Below, in pieces: positions 1-6,830 of a stretch of DNA of 7,751 nucleotides. Source of the DNA: Akkermansiaceae bacterium. Lineage in GTDB: Bacteria > Verrucomicrobiota > Verrucomicrobiia > Verrucomicrobiales > Akkermansiaceae. How positions within the stretch are numbered: the stretch's first letter is position 1; the number at the start of each line of letters is the position of its first letter. The stretch is taken from positions 1 to 7,751 of the forward strand of contig JALZUI010000109.1 of assembly GCA_023301545.1 (NCBI GenBank), in the 5' to 3' direction. Below the pieces are notes generated by a model. It was not told the origin of the DNA and searched no databases. It saw nothing but the letters and a program-made list of their open reading frames with translations. Made by a program: the position numbers and the translations under genes.

Positions 1-650
1 ATGTTTTGGTTTCGGTAGAGCTGTTCTAGCGTTTGTCCGACACTCCCTTGGGTCAGGTTAGAGTTGTCTGAATTATTAGCGACGAGGTAGACGACTCGTC
101 GATCAGACTCAACTAGATTGAGAATGGTGGTCGTAAGGTTATCCTCTATTTGATAGGCCGATAGTTTTCGTTGGTTTTGGTTGGTAACCTCGAAAATGGT
201 AAGGTCAGAGAAGGGCACGACGGCGACGGCTTGTGATTTACTATCTTCGATGATAATGAGGTCCTCGGTGGGTCTAAGCTTGAGGCGTTCGGTGAATTTA
301 AAAGCTGCACTGGGGTTGGTGATAGGGTCAATTGTTTGGACGACGACGTTTCCCTTAGCGTGGCGCTTGTATTCATCGACTATACTGCGAACGCGTGCGT
401 AGAAGGGGGAGTTTTGTTCGGCTAGGCAGGTGATCGAGAGAGTGCGATCTGCTAGCATTTCTGAACTCAAAAAGTTCTGTGTGTACTCGGAGAGCGTAAA
501 GGTTTTCTGGACGGTGAGGTCTTTCTTAGGCGCTATCGACTGGAGGCTTAAGGCGATGAACAAGATCGCAACAGCAGCGAGCAAGAGCTGAATGAACGCG
601 GAGCTGTTGCGGCCGAATTTGCGGTTTTTTTTAGGGCGAGAGTCGGACAT
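1..650 (-). CDS. gldG: GldG-type ABC transporter auxiliary protein, C-terminal part outside window
   Basis: The frame is open from an ATG at 650 to the left edge, giving 216 codons with no stop, so the C-terminal part is missing. The product starts with a basic stretch (KKNRKFGR, residues 7-14), then one hydrophobic segment at about residues 17-40, then a soluble region predicted to lie outside the cytoplasm. That region has the GldG / ABC_transp_aux pattern: an FTLSEYTQNFL segment (51-61), PFYARVRSIVDEYKR (82-96), and a VVVQTIDP strand (102-109). Family members are auxiliary parts of ABC-2 exporters; in Flavobacterium GldG works with GldA and GldF in gliding, but elsewhere the substrate is unknown. 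It lies 9 bp after the permease stop, in the same frame, so it is the third gene of that operon. The start is fixed between the in-frame permease stop and the hydrophobic segment; no Shine-Dalgarno precedes it. Family assignment is good; a gliding role is not implied. Confidence 0.8.
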   Translation of the reverse strand, partial: MSDSRPKKNRKFGRNSSAFIQLLLAAVAILFIALSLQSIAPKKDLTVQKTFTLSEYTQNFLSSEMLADRTLSITCLAEQNSPFYARVRSIVDEYKRHAKGNVVVQTIDPITNPSAAFKFTERLKLRPTEDLIIIEDSKSQAVAVVPFSDLTIFEVTNQNQRKLSAYQIEDNLTTTILNLVESDRRVVYLVANNSDNSNLTQGSVGQTLEQLYRNQN

Positions 651-659
651 GAGAATGAA

Positions 660-1406
660 TTAGCGTTTCCAGCGTCGGTAGTTAACCGCGTGGTGAGTTA
701 GGAGAAGGGTGAAGGCGGTAAGGAGTCCGTATAGGATGAGTGGAGCGGTGTCGAGAATGCCACGACAGGCGTTTGTTAAATGAGCCTGGGCTGAGAAGAG
801 GGTGAAAAATTCAGCCGCAACAAATTGGCTCCCCCAAATGACGGTTACAAATCCAAGGAAGTACTGGATGATGAGGAATCCGATGGTGATGATTCCCGCG
901 ATGATTTGGTTACTAGTTAAGCAAGAGGCGAAGTTACCTAGGGAGATGAAGTAGATTCCGAGGACAAATAAGAAGAGATGAGAGCTCACTAAGATTTCCA
1001 ATATGAAAGGGGTAGGAAGGTCGGTTATCCAGCCGAAGCTTAGGAAGACGACGATGCCAGGGATCCATAAAAGGGTGTAGAACGCGACGCGAGCGAGGAA
1101 CTTAGACCATACGAGGTGGGAGGTTTCCACCGGAGTTGTTAAGAGGCATTCTAGAGTGCCTGATTTTTCCTCTTCGGCAAAGGAGCGCATGGTGATGAGC
1201 GGGAAGAGAAAGAGGAAAAAGAACCAAAAGTTAGGCGTGTGAAAGGTGACATAAACCAGGTTCTCGCTAAGGGGCGTATCCGCTAGAGACTTCATAGCAG
1301 TAGAGAGGCAGATTCCTTCCATGAGAATGGTGTAGGAGAAGAGAACCCAACCTAAGGGCGATCTGGTGAAAGAACGAAACTCTTTCTTGATTAGAGGTGC
1401 TAGCAT
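660..1406 (-). CDS. gldF: ABC-2 type permease, GldF-like
   Basis: This is a 248-residue integral inner-membrane protein with about six hydrophobic segments, near residues 18-36, 59-73, 105-125, 133-158, 166-190 and 221-238. The diagnostic feature is the cytoplasmic motif after the second segment (residues 73-93), containing MRSFAEEEKSGTLECLL and TTPV. This is the conserved EEK-SGT-E-LL-T-PV signature of GldF and related ABC-2 permeases. The N-terminus (IKKEFRSFTRSPLGW) is also typical, and length is normal for the family. It should form the transmembrane channel driven by the ATPase encoded just upstream, 18 bp away, with the GldG-like protein 9 bp downstream. The substrate cannot be read from sequence. 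The start ATG follows a pyrimidine-rich leader without a Shine-Dalgarno. Family call is confident; the gene symbol reflects homology, not proven gliding function. Confidence 0.88.
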   Translation of the reverse strand: MLAPLIKKEFRSFTRSPLGWVLFSYTILMEGICLSTAMKSLADTPLSENLVYVTFHTPNFWFFFLFLFPLITMRSFAEEEKSGTLECLLTTPVETSHLVWSKFLARVAFYTLLWIPGIVVFLSFGWITDLPTPFILEILVSSHLFLFVLGIYFISLGNFASCLTSNQIIAGIITIGFLIIQYFLGFVTVIWGSQFVAAEFFTLFSAQAHLTNACRGILDTAPLILYGLLTAFTLLLTHHAVNYRRWKR

Positions 1407-1424
1407 AGGGAAATAGAGAATGGA

Positions 1425-2357
1425 TTAGTCGCGACGAGTGAGTTCTACAAAGACGTCTTCGAGGGTAGCGTCAGTACGATGGAGGGAGCGAAGGTCCCAT
1501 GATTTTTCGAGGCAAAGCTTAGAGATTTTTTCGCGGGCGTCGGTGTCGGCATCTACGAGGATTTCGTATTGGTTCCAATTATTCGAGCTTGAGAGTTCAC
1601 GAACTTTTTTGACGTGCTCGATTTGGCCTAGGGATGGAATAGCGATGTCTGGGGCGGCCTGTGTCTCTAAGATTACACTGCCTGCGGCACGTAGTGAGTT
1701 GACTAGGTTTTCCGGTCTGTCAGCAGCTTTAATACGGCCACGGTCAATGATGATGACTTTATTACAGGTCATTTCAACCTCTGAGAGGATGTGGGTTGAG
1801 ATCATCACGGTTCGTTCCTTGGCGAGGTCTTTGATGAGGGTTCTGATCCCACGGATTTGATTGGGGTCGAGTCCGTTGGTTGGTTCGTCGAGAATGAGAA
1901 GTTCAGGTTCATGTACGAGCGCATCGGCTAGGCCTACACGTTGGCGGTAGCCTTTGGAGAGTGCTTTAATAATCCGTTTACGCATTTCTCCTAGCCCACA
2001 GAGCTCGATGACTGCGGCGACGCGCTCCTTTAGTCTTCGGCCACTAAGGCCTTTGATCTTGCCTCTAAAGGTAAGGTACTCAGTGACGCGCATGTCATCG
2101 TAGAGGGGGACGGATTCAGGCATGTAACCGATGGCACGACGGGTTTCTTTAGATTCCTTCTGAATGTCGAACCCTGCGATAGAGGCCGTTCCACGTGTTG
2201 GAGGAAGGTAACCAGTGAGCATTCTAATTGTCGTGGTTTTACCCGCGCCATTAGGGCCGAGGAAGCCTACAACATCGCCCTTATCTACTGTAAAACTTAA
2301 ATCATCAACCGCGGTGCGACTGCCGAATGTTTTTGTGAGGTTTTGGGCGTTAATCAT
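1425..2357 (-). CDS. gldA: ABC transporter ATP-binding protein, GldA-like
   Basis: This is a 310-residue cytoplasmic ATPase with all nucleotide-binding motifs intact: Walker A GPNGAGKTTT (34-43), ABC signature LSKGYRQR (133-140), Walker B LLILDEP (153-159), D-loop NGLDP (161-165) and switch histidine H189 in ISTH. The Q-loop position reads IGYMPE (76-81), with Glu where many ABC proteins have Gln; this IGY-PE form is common in the GldA/NatA type of exporter ATPase. Residues about 220-310 form a C-terminal extension ending in ATLEDVFVELTRRD, the usual tail of this class. It should power the ABC-2 permease encoded 18 bp downstream. It is the first gene of a three-gene minus-strand operon facing away from sucA. 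The start is the ATG at 2357, directly before the INAQNLTKTFG strand that opens the ABC domain; no Shine-Dalgarno is seen. Family is certain; substrate is unknown. Confidence 0.92.
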   Translation of the reverse strand: MINAQNLTKTFGSRTAVDDLSFTVDKGDVVGFLGPNGAGKTTTIRMLTGYLPPTRGTASIAGFDIQKESKETRRAIGYMPESVPLYDDMRVTEYLTFRGKIKGLSGRRLKERVAAVIELCGLGEMRKRIIKALSKGYRQRVGLADALVHEPELLILDEPTNGLDPNQIRGIRTLIKDLAKERTVMISTHILSEVEMTCNKVIIIDRGRIKAADRPENLVNSLRAAGSVILETQAAPDIAIPSLGQIEHVKKVRELSSSNNWNQYEILVDADTDAREKISKLCLEKSWDLRSLHRTDATLEDVFVELTRRD

Positions 2358-2554
2358 ACTGGGAGATAAGTAATGAAATAACAGGCTCTACTGACAATCT
2401 CTTTCTTAATAAAAATGCAGTCAGGAAGCGATTTGAAAGTTTTTTAGTGAATTCAGCCTCAGTAGTTGACTTTTATAATGATCTTAGCCTAATAAAGTAA
2501 TAATTGTTTTTCATTGTGAAATGAAGGATAAAACTCCATAAAAACTACTAAATT
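2358..2554. promoter_or_regulatory. Divergent intergenic region, probable promoters for gldAFG and sucAB
   Basis: This 197-bp AT-rich gap separates two head-to-head transcription units, so it should hold both promoters. On the plus strand a perfect TATAAT is at 2474-2479, but the hexamer 17 bp upstream (ATTCAG, 2451-2456) is a poor -35. A TTGACT at 2466-2471 is a good -35, but the hexamers 17-18 bp downstream (CTAATA/TAATAA) are poor -10 matches. On the minus strand TTGTCA (complement of 2392-2397) could be a -35 for the ABC operon, with only a weak -10 match near 2369-2374. The presence of promoters here is inferred from gene layout; the exact hexamers are guesses. No convincing operator, riboswitch or terminator is visible. 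Confidence 0.4.
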
Positions 2555-5323
2555 ATGACCTCCTCTGTGTCTTCTCGATTAAACGCGGATTTGCTCGATG
2601 CAAACTACGAAAAATGGCTCGATGATCCACTTTCTGTTGATTCTAACTGGGCCTCTTTTTTTGATGGGTTCGAGCTCGGCAGCGCTCAAAGTGAGGAGGC
2701 TCTTGAAGCGGCAGCGGGACAAGCGCTCCCTGTAGGTTCTTCAGGTCAGGATTCATACCATGGTAAGCTTTACCGCTTACTCTACAATTTTCGTGCACTT
2801 GGTCACACTCAAGCTGAAATCAACCCTCTTAATGAAGAGGCACCGAAAAACCCTCAACTGACACTTGAAAGTAATGGGTTTAGCGAAAGTGATTTAAATC
2901 GTGATGCGACCTCGATGATGTTTCGGAATGGCGAAAAGCATACTTTAAAAACACTTCTGGCGGAACTTAATAAGGTGTATTCCGGCAACATTGGGTTTGA
3001 GTACATGCACATTCACAATGCGGATATCCGTTACTGGATTCGCCAACGTATCGAGTCTAAGGAGCGAACTTATGAGCTTAGTAAAAAAGATAAGTCTAAC
3101 TCTCTGAAATGGGTTCTGGAAGCAGGCTTGTTAGAGGAGTTTATCGGTAAAAAATTTATTGGAGAAAAACGATTTTCTCTTGAAGGCGGCGAAGGGGTAA
3201 TGATCTTCTTGCAACGACTCTTGGAGCAGTGCCCTGTAGAAGGGATCGAAGAGATCGAAATGGGAATGTCACACCGGGGCCGCTTGAATATCTTAGCGCA
3301 GTTTGTTAAGAAGTCGATTAAGACGATTCTCTATGAGTTTACTCCTAATTACGTGCCTGACTTAGTTGCAGGTGACGGGGATGTGAAATACCACCTTGGA
3401 TACGAGAAAACTCTTGAGTTGGAAAAAGGCAAAGTAAGAGTTTCTCTCGCCGCTAACCCATCTCACCTAGAAGCTGTAAATGCAGTGGTTGAAGGAAAGG
3501 CCCGAGCTCGCCAGCGTATGATTGGTGATGACGGAGAGAAAACAGACCGAACACGAGTTCTCCCACTTCTCCTTCATGGTGATGCCGCTTTCGCAGGGCA
3601 GGGGCCAGTTGCCGAAGTATTAAACCTTTCCCAACTCCCAGGTTACCGAACGGGTGGTACTGTTCACGTAATTGTGAACAACCAGATTGGATTTACGACG
3701 ATGCCGAAGGATGCTCGTTCCTCCTCTTATGCTACTGATGTGGCTAAGATGATTGAGTCTCCAATCCTACACGTTAATGGTGAAAAACCTGAGGAAATTA
3801 TCTGGGCGGCTCTCTTTGCCTTAGAATATCGCCAGAAATGGGGGCGCGATATCGTCATCGACCTTCTATGTTACCGTCGCCAAGGGCATAATGAAACTGA
3901 CCAAGCGGCCTTCACTCAGCCTCATATTTACCGCGCGATTTCAGGGCGCGATACATTCCCGACCGCTTACCATAAGACACTTGTGGCGGATGGCTCCTTG
4001 ACGAGCGAAGAAGCACAGGGAATTTACGACGGAATTTGGAATAACCTAGAGGAGGGTTACCAATCGATGAAAACTGCTGAAGAAGCAGGTGAACGCACTG
4101 TTTTCAGTGGTTCAACCGCTGTCGCACAAGCTCCTTACAGTCACGCTCCAGTTCATACGGGAGTGAGCAGAGAAACGATTGAAAAAATTGGTAAGACGCT
4201 TACTGAAGTTCCTGCAGGATTTAATCTCCACCCAACCTTGGCTAAGCGCTTCGTTCCGCGTAGAGCAGAAGCACTTTCCAAGGGGAAGAATTTCGATTGG
4301 GCCTTCGCTGAGTCACTAGCTTGGGGAACGCTTCTCTTAGAAGGGCATGTGGTTCGTCTTTCAGGCCAAGATTGCCGCCGTGGTACATTCTCACAGCGTC
4401 ATTCCGTCTTTTACGATAATGCTACTCGTGAACGTTACATGCCACTCTCTCATATAGAAGAAGGGCAGGCCAAGTTCTGTGTATTCAACAGTTTATTATC
4501 CGAAGCTGCAGTTCTAGGGTTTGATTATGGTTACTCGCTAGGGTGCTCTAACATGCTTATTATGTGGGAAGCCCAGTTTGGTGACTTTTCTAATGGTGCC
4601 CAGGTGATTATTGACCAGTTCATTTCATCCGCTGAGTCCAAGTGGCAAACACCATCAAGCCTTGTACTCCTTCTTCCGCATGGATACGAGGGAATGGGGC
4701 CAGAGCACTCGAGTGCTCGACTTGAGCGCTTCTTACAGCTCTGTGCTGAGGACAATATGATCGTGGGGAACTTTACGACCCCTGCGCAGTATTTCCACGC
4801 ACTCCGTCGTCAGAAACATAGTCCGACTCTAAAGCCACTGATTATAATGACGCCTAAGAGCTTATTGACTAAGCCTGAAGCGGTTTCCAAAATAGAAGAC
4901 TTTACCGGAGATAGCGCTTTCCAAGAAATTTTACAGGATTCAGACTTTACGGGGAAACCAGAAGACATTGAACGTGTCGTTTTCTGTTCAGGTAAGGTTT
5001 ACTATGACTTGATCGCTTATCGAGCGGAAAATCCTAAGATTGATAACACACTGATTATCCGAGTGGAGCAACTCTATCCGTATAATGAGCAAATGGTTAT
5101 TGATCGCACCGCTGAATACACTAACGCTACTAAGTTTGTTTGGTGCCAGGAAGAGCCTCAGAACATGGGGGCTTGGAGTTACATCAACCCGCTCCTTGCA
5201 GATACCTTCGACGTGCGTATTCGTTACGCTGGTCGCGACTCCGCCTCTAGCCCTGCCGCTGGCTCAAAAGCCCAGCACAAGCGGGAACAAAAAATGCTCG
5301 TAGAAGAAGCCTTTGAAGTATAA
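2555..5323 (+). CDS. sucA: 2-oxoglutarate dehydrogenase E1 component
   Basis: This is a 922-residue thiamine-diphosphate enzyme that decarboxylates 2-oxoglutarate and succinylates the lipoyl group of E2 in the TCA cycle. Length matches the family (E. coli about 933). The N-terminal 2-oxogl_dehyd_N segment (about 7-40) has YEKWLDDPLSVDSNWASFF. Then come FEYMHI (148-153), MSHRGR (238-243), KYHLGY (278-283), the cofactor motif GDAAFAGQG (342-350) with NNQIGFTT (375-382), a second catalytic domain with WEAQFGDF (671-678) and LPHGYEGMGPEHSSARLER (707-725), and the C-terminal PAAGSKAQHKREQ block. H240, H280 and H709 look like the active-site histidines known in E. coli E1o. All expected motifs are intact. 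An in-frame TAA at 2549-2551 makes the ATG at 2555 the first possible start; no Shine-Dalgarno precedes it. It is the first gene of the sucAB unit. Confidence 0.97.
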   Translation: MTSSVSSRLNADLLDANYEKWLDDPLSVDSNWASFFDGFELGSAQSEEALEAAAGQALPVGSSGQDSYHGKLYRLLYNFRALGHTQAEINPLNEEAPKNPQLTLESNGFSESDLNRDATSMMFRNGEKHTLKTLLAELNKVYSGNIGFEYMHIHNADIRYWIRQRIESKERTYELSKKDKSNSLKWVLEAGLLEEFIGKKFIGEKRFSLEGGEGVMIFLQRLLEQCPVEGIEEIEMGMSHRGRLNILAQFVKKSIKTILYEFTPNYVPDLVAGDGDVKYHLGYEKTLELEKGKVRVSLAANPSHLEAVNAVVEGKARARQRMIGDDGEKTDRTRVLPLLLHGDAAFAGQGPVAEVLNLSQLPGYRTGGTVHVIVNNQIGFTTMPKDARSSSYATDVAKMIESPILHVNGEKPEEIIWAALFALEYRQKWGRDIVIDLLCYRRQGHNETDQAAFTQPHIYRAISGRDTFPTAYHKTLVADGSLTSEEAQGIYDGIWNNLEEGYQSMKTAEEAGERTVFSGSTAVAQAPYSHAPVHTGVSRETIEKIGKTLTEVPAGFNLHPTLAKRFVPRRAEALSKGKNFDWAFAESLAWGTLLLEGHVVRLSGQDCRRGTFSQRHSVFYDNATRERYMPLSHIEEGQAKFCVFNSLLSEAAVLGFDYGYSLGCSNMLIMWEAQFGDFSNGAQVIIDQFISSAESKWQTPSSLVLLLPHGYEGMGPEHSSARLERFLQLCAEDNMIVGNFTTPAQYFHALRRQKHSPTLKPLIIMTPKSLLTKPEAVSKIEDFTGDSAFQEILQDSDFTGKPEDIERVVFCSGKVYYDLIAYRAENPKIDNTLIIRVEQLYPYNEQMVIDRTAEYTNATKFVWCQEEPQNMGAWSYINPLLADTFDVRIRYAGRDSASSPAAGSKAQHKREQKMLVEEAFEV

Positions 5324-5359
5324 TCCATTACTAACCTTAACCTAACCTTTTAATACCTC
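5324..5359 (+). repeat. Short TAACCT tandem repeat in the sucA-sucB gap
   Basis: The 36-bp spacer between sucA and sucB carries about three copies of TAACCT at 5332-5348 (TAACCT, TAACCT, then a third copy sharing one T). It is C/T/A-rich on the coding strand, holds no Shine-Dalgarno, and has no inverted repeat that could act as a terminator, so the two genes are probably cotranscribed. The repeat may be a chance low-complexity stretch or an unstructured ribosome-loading leader; the sequence alone cannot separate these. Confidence 0.5.
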
Positions 5360-6754
5360 ATGTCACACCAAGTTATAATCCCATCCTTTGGAGACTCGAT
5401 TGCCGCTGCCACTATTGGAGAATGGCACGTAGCTGACGGCGATGTTGTCGCTGTTGGCCAAAACCTCGTTACACTAGAGTCGGATAAGGTCTCTCAAGAG
5501 CTTGAATCTGAAGTCGCTGGAACAATCAGTATCACTCTCGCCGAGGGTGAAGAAGCTGCGATTGGAGCTGAGATCGCAGCTATTGAAGTTGGAGATGTTG
5601 CCGTGGCTGCTCCTGCAGCTGCACCACTAACTCCTGCCGCTAGCCCAGTAGCTACAGAGGCGCCATCAGGCGAGCCTATTGCACTTGTTATCCCTAGTTT
5701 TGGAGACTCGATTAATTCTGCTAGTGTGGGAGAATGGAATTTTTCTAATGGTGACACGGTTAACAAAGGGGATGTCCTCGTAGTGTTAGAATCAGACAAG
5801 GTATCTAGTGAACTAGAGGCTCCAGAAAGTGGAGTCCTGACGATTGCTTTAGTAGAAGGAGAAGAGGCTGATATTGGAGCTTCAATTGGATCAATTGCTC
5901 CTGGTGCGGGAAGCGCAACAACGGCAGCAGCTGTAGTCGCTACTCCGACAGTAGAAGCTAAACCTGCAGTTCAAGTAGCAGCGGCAGTCACTAAACCAAG
6001 CCCTGCAGCTCCAAAAGCACCACCTAAAGCAGCTGTAAAACCGGTTAATGACGATGCTCGTACGTCACGCAAGAAGATGAGTCCTCTGCGTCGCAAAATT
6101 TCTCAACACTTAGTAAACGCGCAGCATACGGCAGCGATTCTTACAACCTTCAACGAGGTTGATATGACGGCAATCATGGAGCTCCGTAAATCAATGCAAG
6201 AAGCCTTTGTTGCGAAGCATGGCGTCAAGCTCGGCTTTATGTCACTTTTCGTCAAGGCGGTGACCCAGGCGCTGCAAGAAGTTCCTCAAATCAATGGCCG
6301 TATAGACGGGACCGATATTATTCAGAATGAGTACTATGATATGGGAGTTGCGATTGGAACAGAGAAGGGACTGGTTGTTCCTGTACTCCGTGATCCTGAC
6401 CAAATGAGCTGTGCTGATATTGAAAAAAGCATTCGCGCCTACGCGGTTAAAGCTCAGGAAGGAAAGATCGAAATGTCAGACCTGCAAGGCGGAGTCTTTA
6501 CGATTTCTAATGGAGGAACTTACGGCTCTCTTCTATCGACCCCTATTTTGAACCCTCCTCAAAGCGGAATTCTAGGCATGCACACAATCCAGCAACGCCC
6601 AGTAGCAATTGACGGTAAGGTTGAAATCAGACCGATGATGTACTTAGCCTTAAGCTATGATCACCGCCTCGTTGATGGTAAGGAAGCGGTTACCTTCCTC
6701 ATCAAAATTAAAGACTCACTTGAAAAACCGACAAGACTTCTCTTAGATCTTTAA
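5360..6754 (+). CDS. sucB: 2-oxoglutarate dehydrogenase E2, dihydrolipoyl succinyltransferase with two lipoyl domains
   Basis: This 464-residue protein transfers the succinyl group from lipoyl-lysine to CoA and forms the core of the 2-oxoglutarate dehydrogenase complex. It has two lipoyl domains, residues about 4-76 and 107-180, each opening with IPSFGDSI and each carrying the ESDKV attachment site (K43 and K147). Ungapped alignment gives 41 of 69 identities between them. An Ala/Pro/Lys-rich flexible linker covers about 181-235. The acyltransferase domain runs 236-464, with SPLRRKISQHL (241-251), LSTPILNPPQSGILGMH (392-408) and the active-site motif YDHRLVDG (433-440; His435, Asp439). Known bacterial SucB proteins usually have one lipoyl domain followed by a peripheral subunit-binding domain; no such domain is recognisable here. 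The TPILNPPQSGILGMH segment and linkage to sucA favour the 2-oxoglutarate over the pyruvate complex. It starts 36 bp after sucA. The ATG directly precedes the first lipoyl strand; no Shine-Dalgarno is present. Confidence 0.95.
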   Translation: MSHQVIIPSFGDSIAAATIGEWHVADGDVVAVGQNLVTLESDKVSQELESEVAGTISITLAEGEEAAIGAEIAAIEVGDVAVAAPAAAPLTPAASPVATEAPSGEPIALVIPSFGDSINSASVGEWNFSNGDTVNKGDVLVVLESDKVSSELEAPESGVLTIALVEGEEADIGASIGSIAPGAGSATTAAAVVATPTVEAKPAVQVAAAVTKPSPAAPKAPPKAAVKPVNDDARTSRKKMSPLRRKISQHLVNAQHTAAILTTFNEVDMTAIMELRKSMQEAFVAKHGVKLGFMSLFVKAVTQALQEVPQINGRIDGTDIIQNEYYDMGVAIGTEKGLVVPVLRDPDQMSCADIEKSIRAYAVKAQEGKIEMSDLQGGVFTISNGGTYGSLLSTPILNPPQSGILGMHTIQQRPVAIDGKVEIRPMMYLALSYDHRLVDGKEAVTFLIKIKDSLEKPTRLLLDL

Positions 6755-6795
6755 TTTTTCTAGTCTCAATTGATAGAACTTATTAATCTCCAACT

Positions 6796-6822
6796 AATAT
6801 ATCGCTCCTGTAGCGATATATT
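6796..6822 (+). terminator. Inverted repeat between sucB and the next gene, possible terminator or 5'-UTR hairpin
   Basis: A perfect 11-bp stem (AATATATCGCT at 6796-6806, AGCGATATATT at 6812-6822) encloses a 5-nt loop, CCTGT. It lies 41 bp after the sucB stop, so it could end sucAB transcription. The stem is AT-rich at its base and is not followed by a clean run of T (next bases TGTACATT), so it is not a textbook intrinsic terminator. It ends 8 nt before the start codon of the following gene, so it could instead be a hairpin in that gene's leader or a protein-binding palindrome. The structure is certain; its role is not. Confidence 0.5.
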
Positions 6823-6830
6823 TGTACATT

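Noticed and set aside
1438..1860. 140-codon plus-strand open frame inside gldA
   Set aside because: It is antisense to a certain ABC ATPase with intact motifs, and its translation is Ser/Arg-rich with no recognisable domain.
2509..2521. TTTCA-TTG-TGAAA palindrome upstream of sucA as an operator
   Set aside because: Five base pairs in an AT-rich region is expected by chance, with no second copy to support a binding site.
2523..2528. GAAGGA as Shine-Dalgarno for sucA
   Set aside because: It lies 26 nt before the ATG, too far for normal initiation, and there is no in-frame start nearer to it because TAA at 2549 intervenes.
2521..2541. Six-codon leader ORF (MKDKTP) upstream of sucA
   Set aside because: It has no ribosome site, no pile-up of one amino acid's codons and no attenuator hairpin; chance is the better explanation.
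5494..5799. 101-codon minus-strand open frame inside sucB
   Set aside because: It is opposite the lipoyl domains and is Ala/Ser/Pro-rich only because it mirrors the linker codons of sucB.
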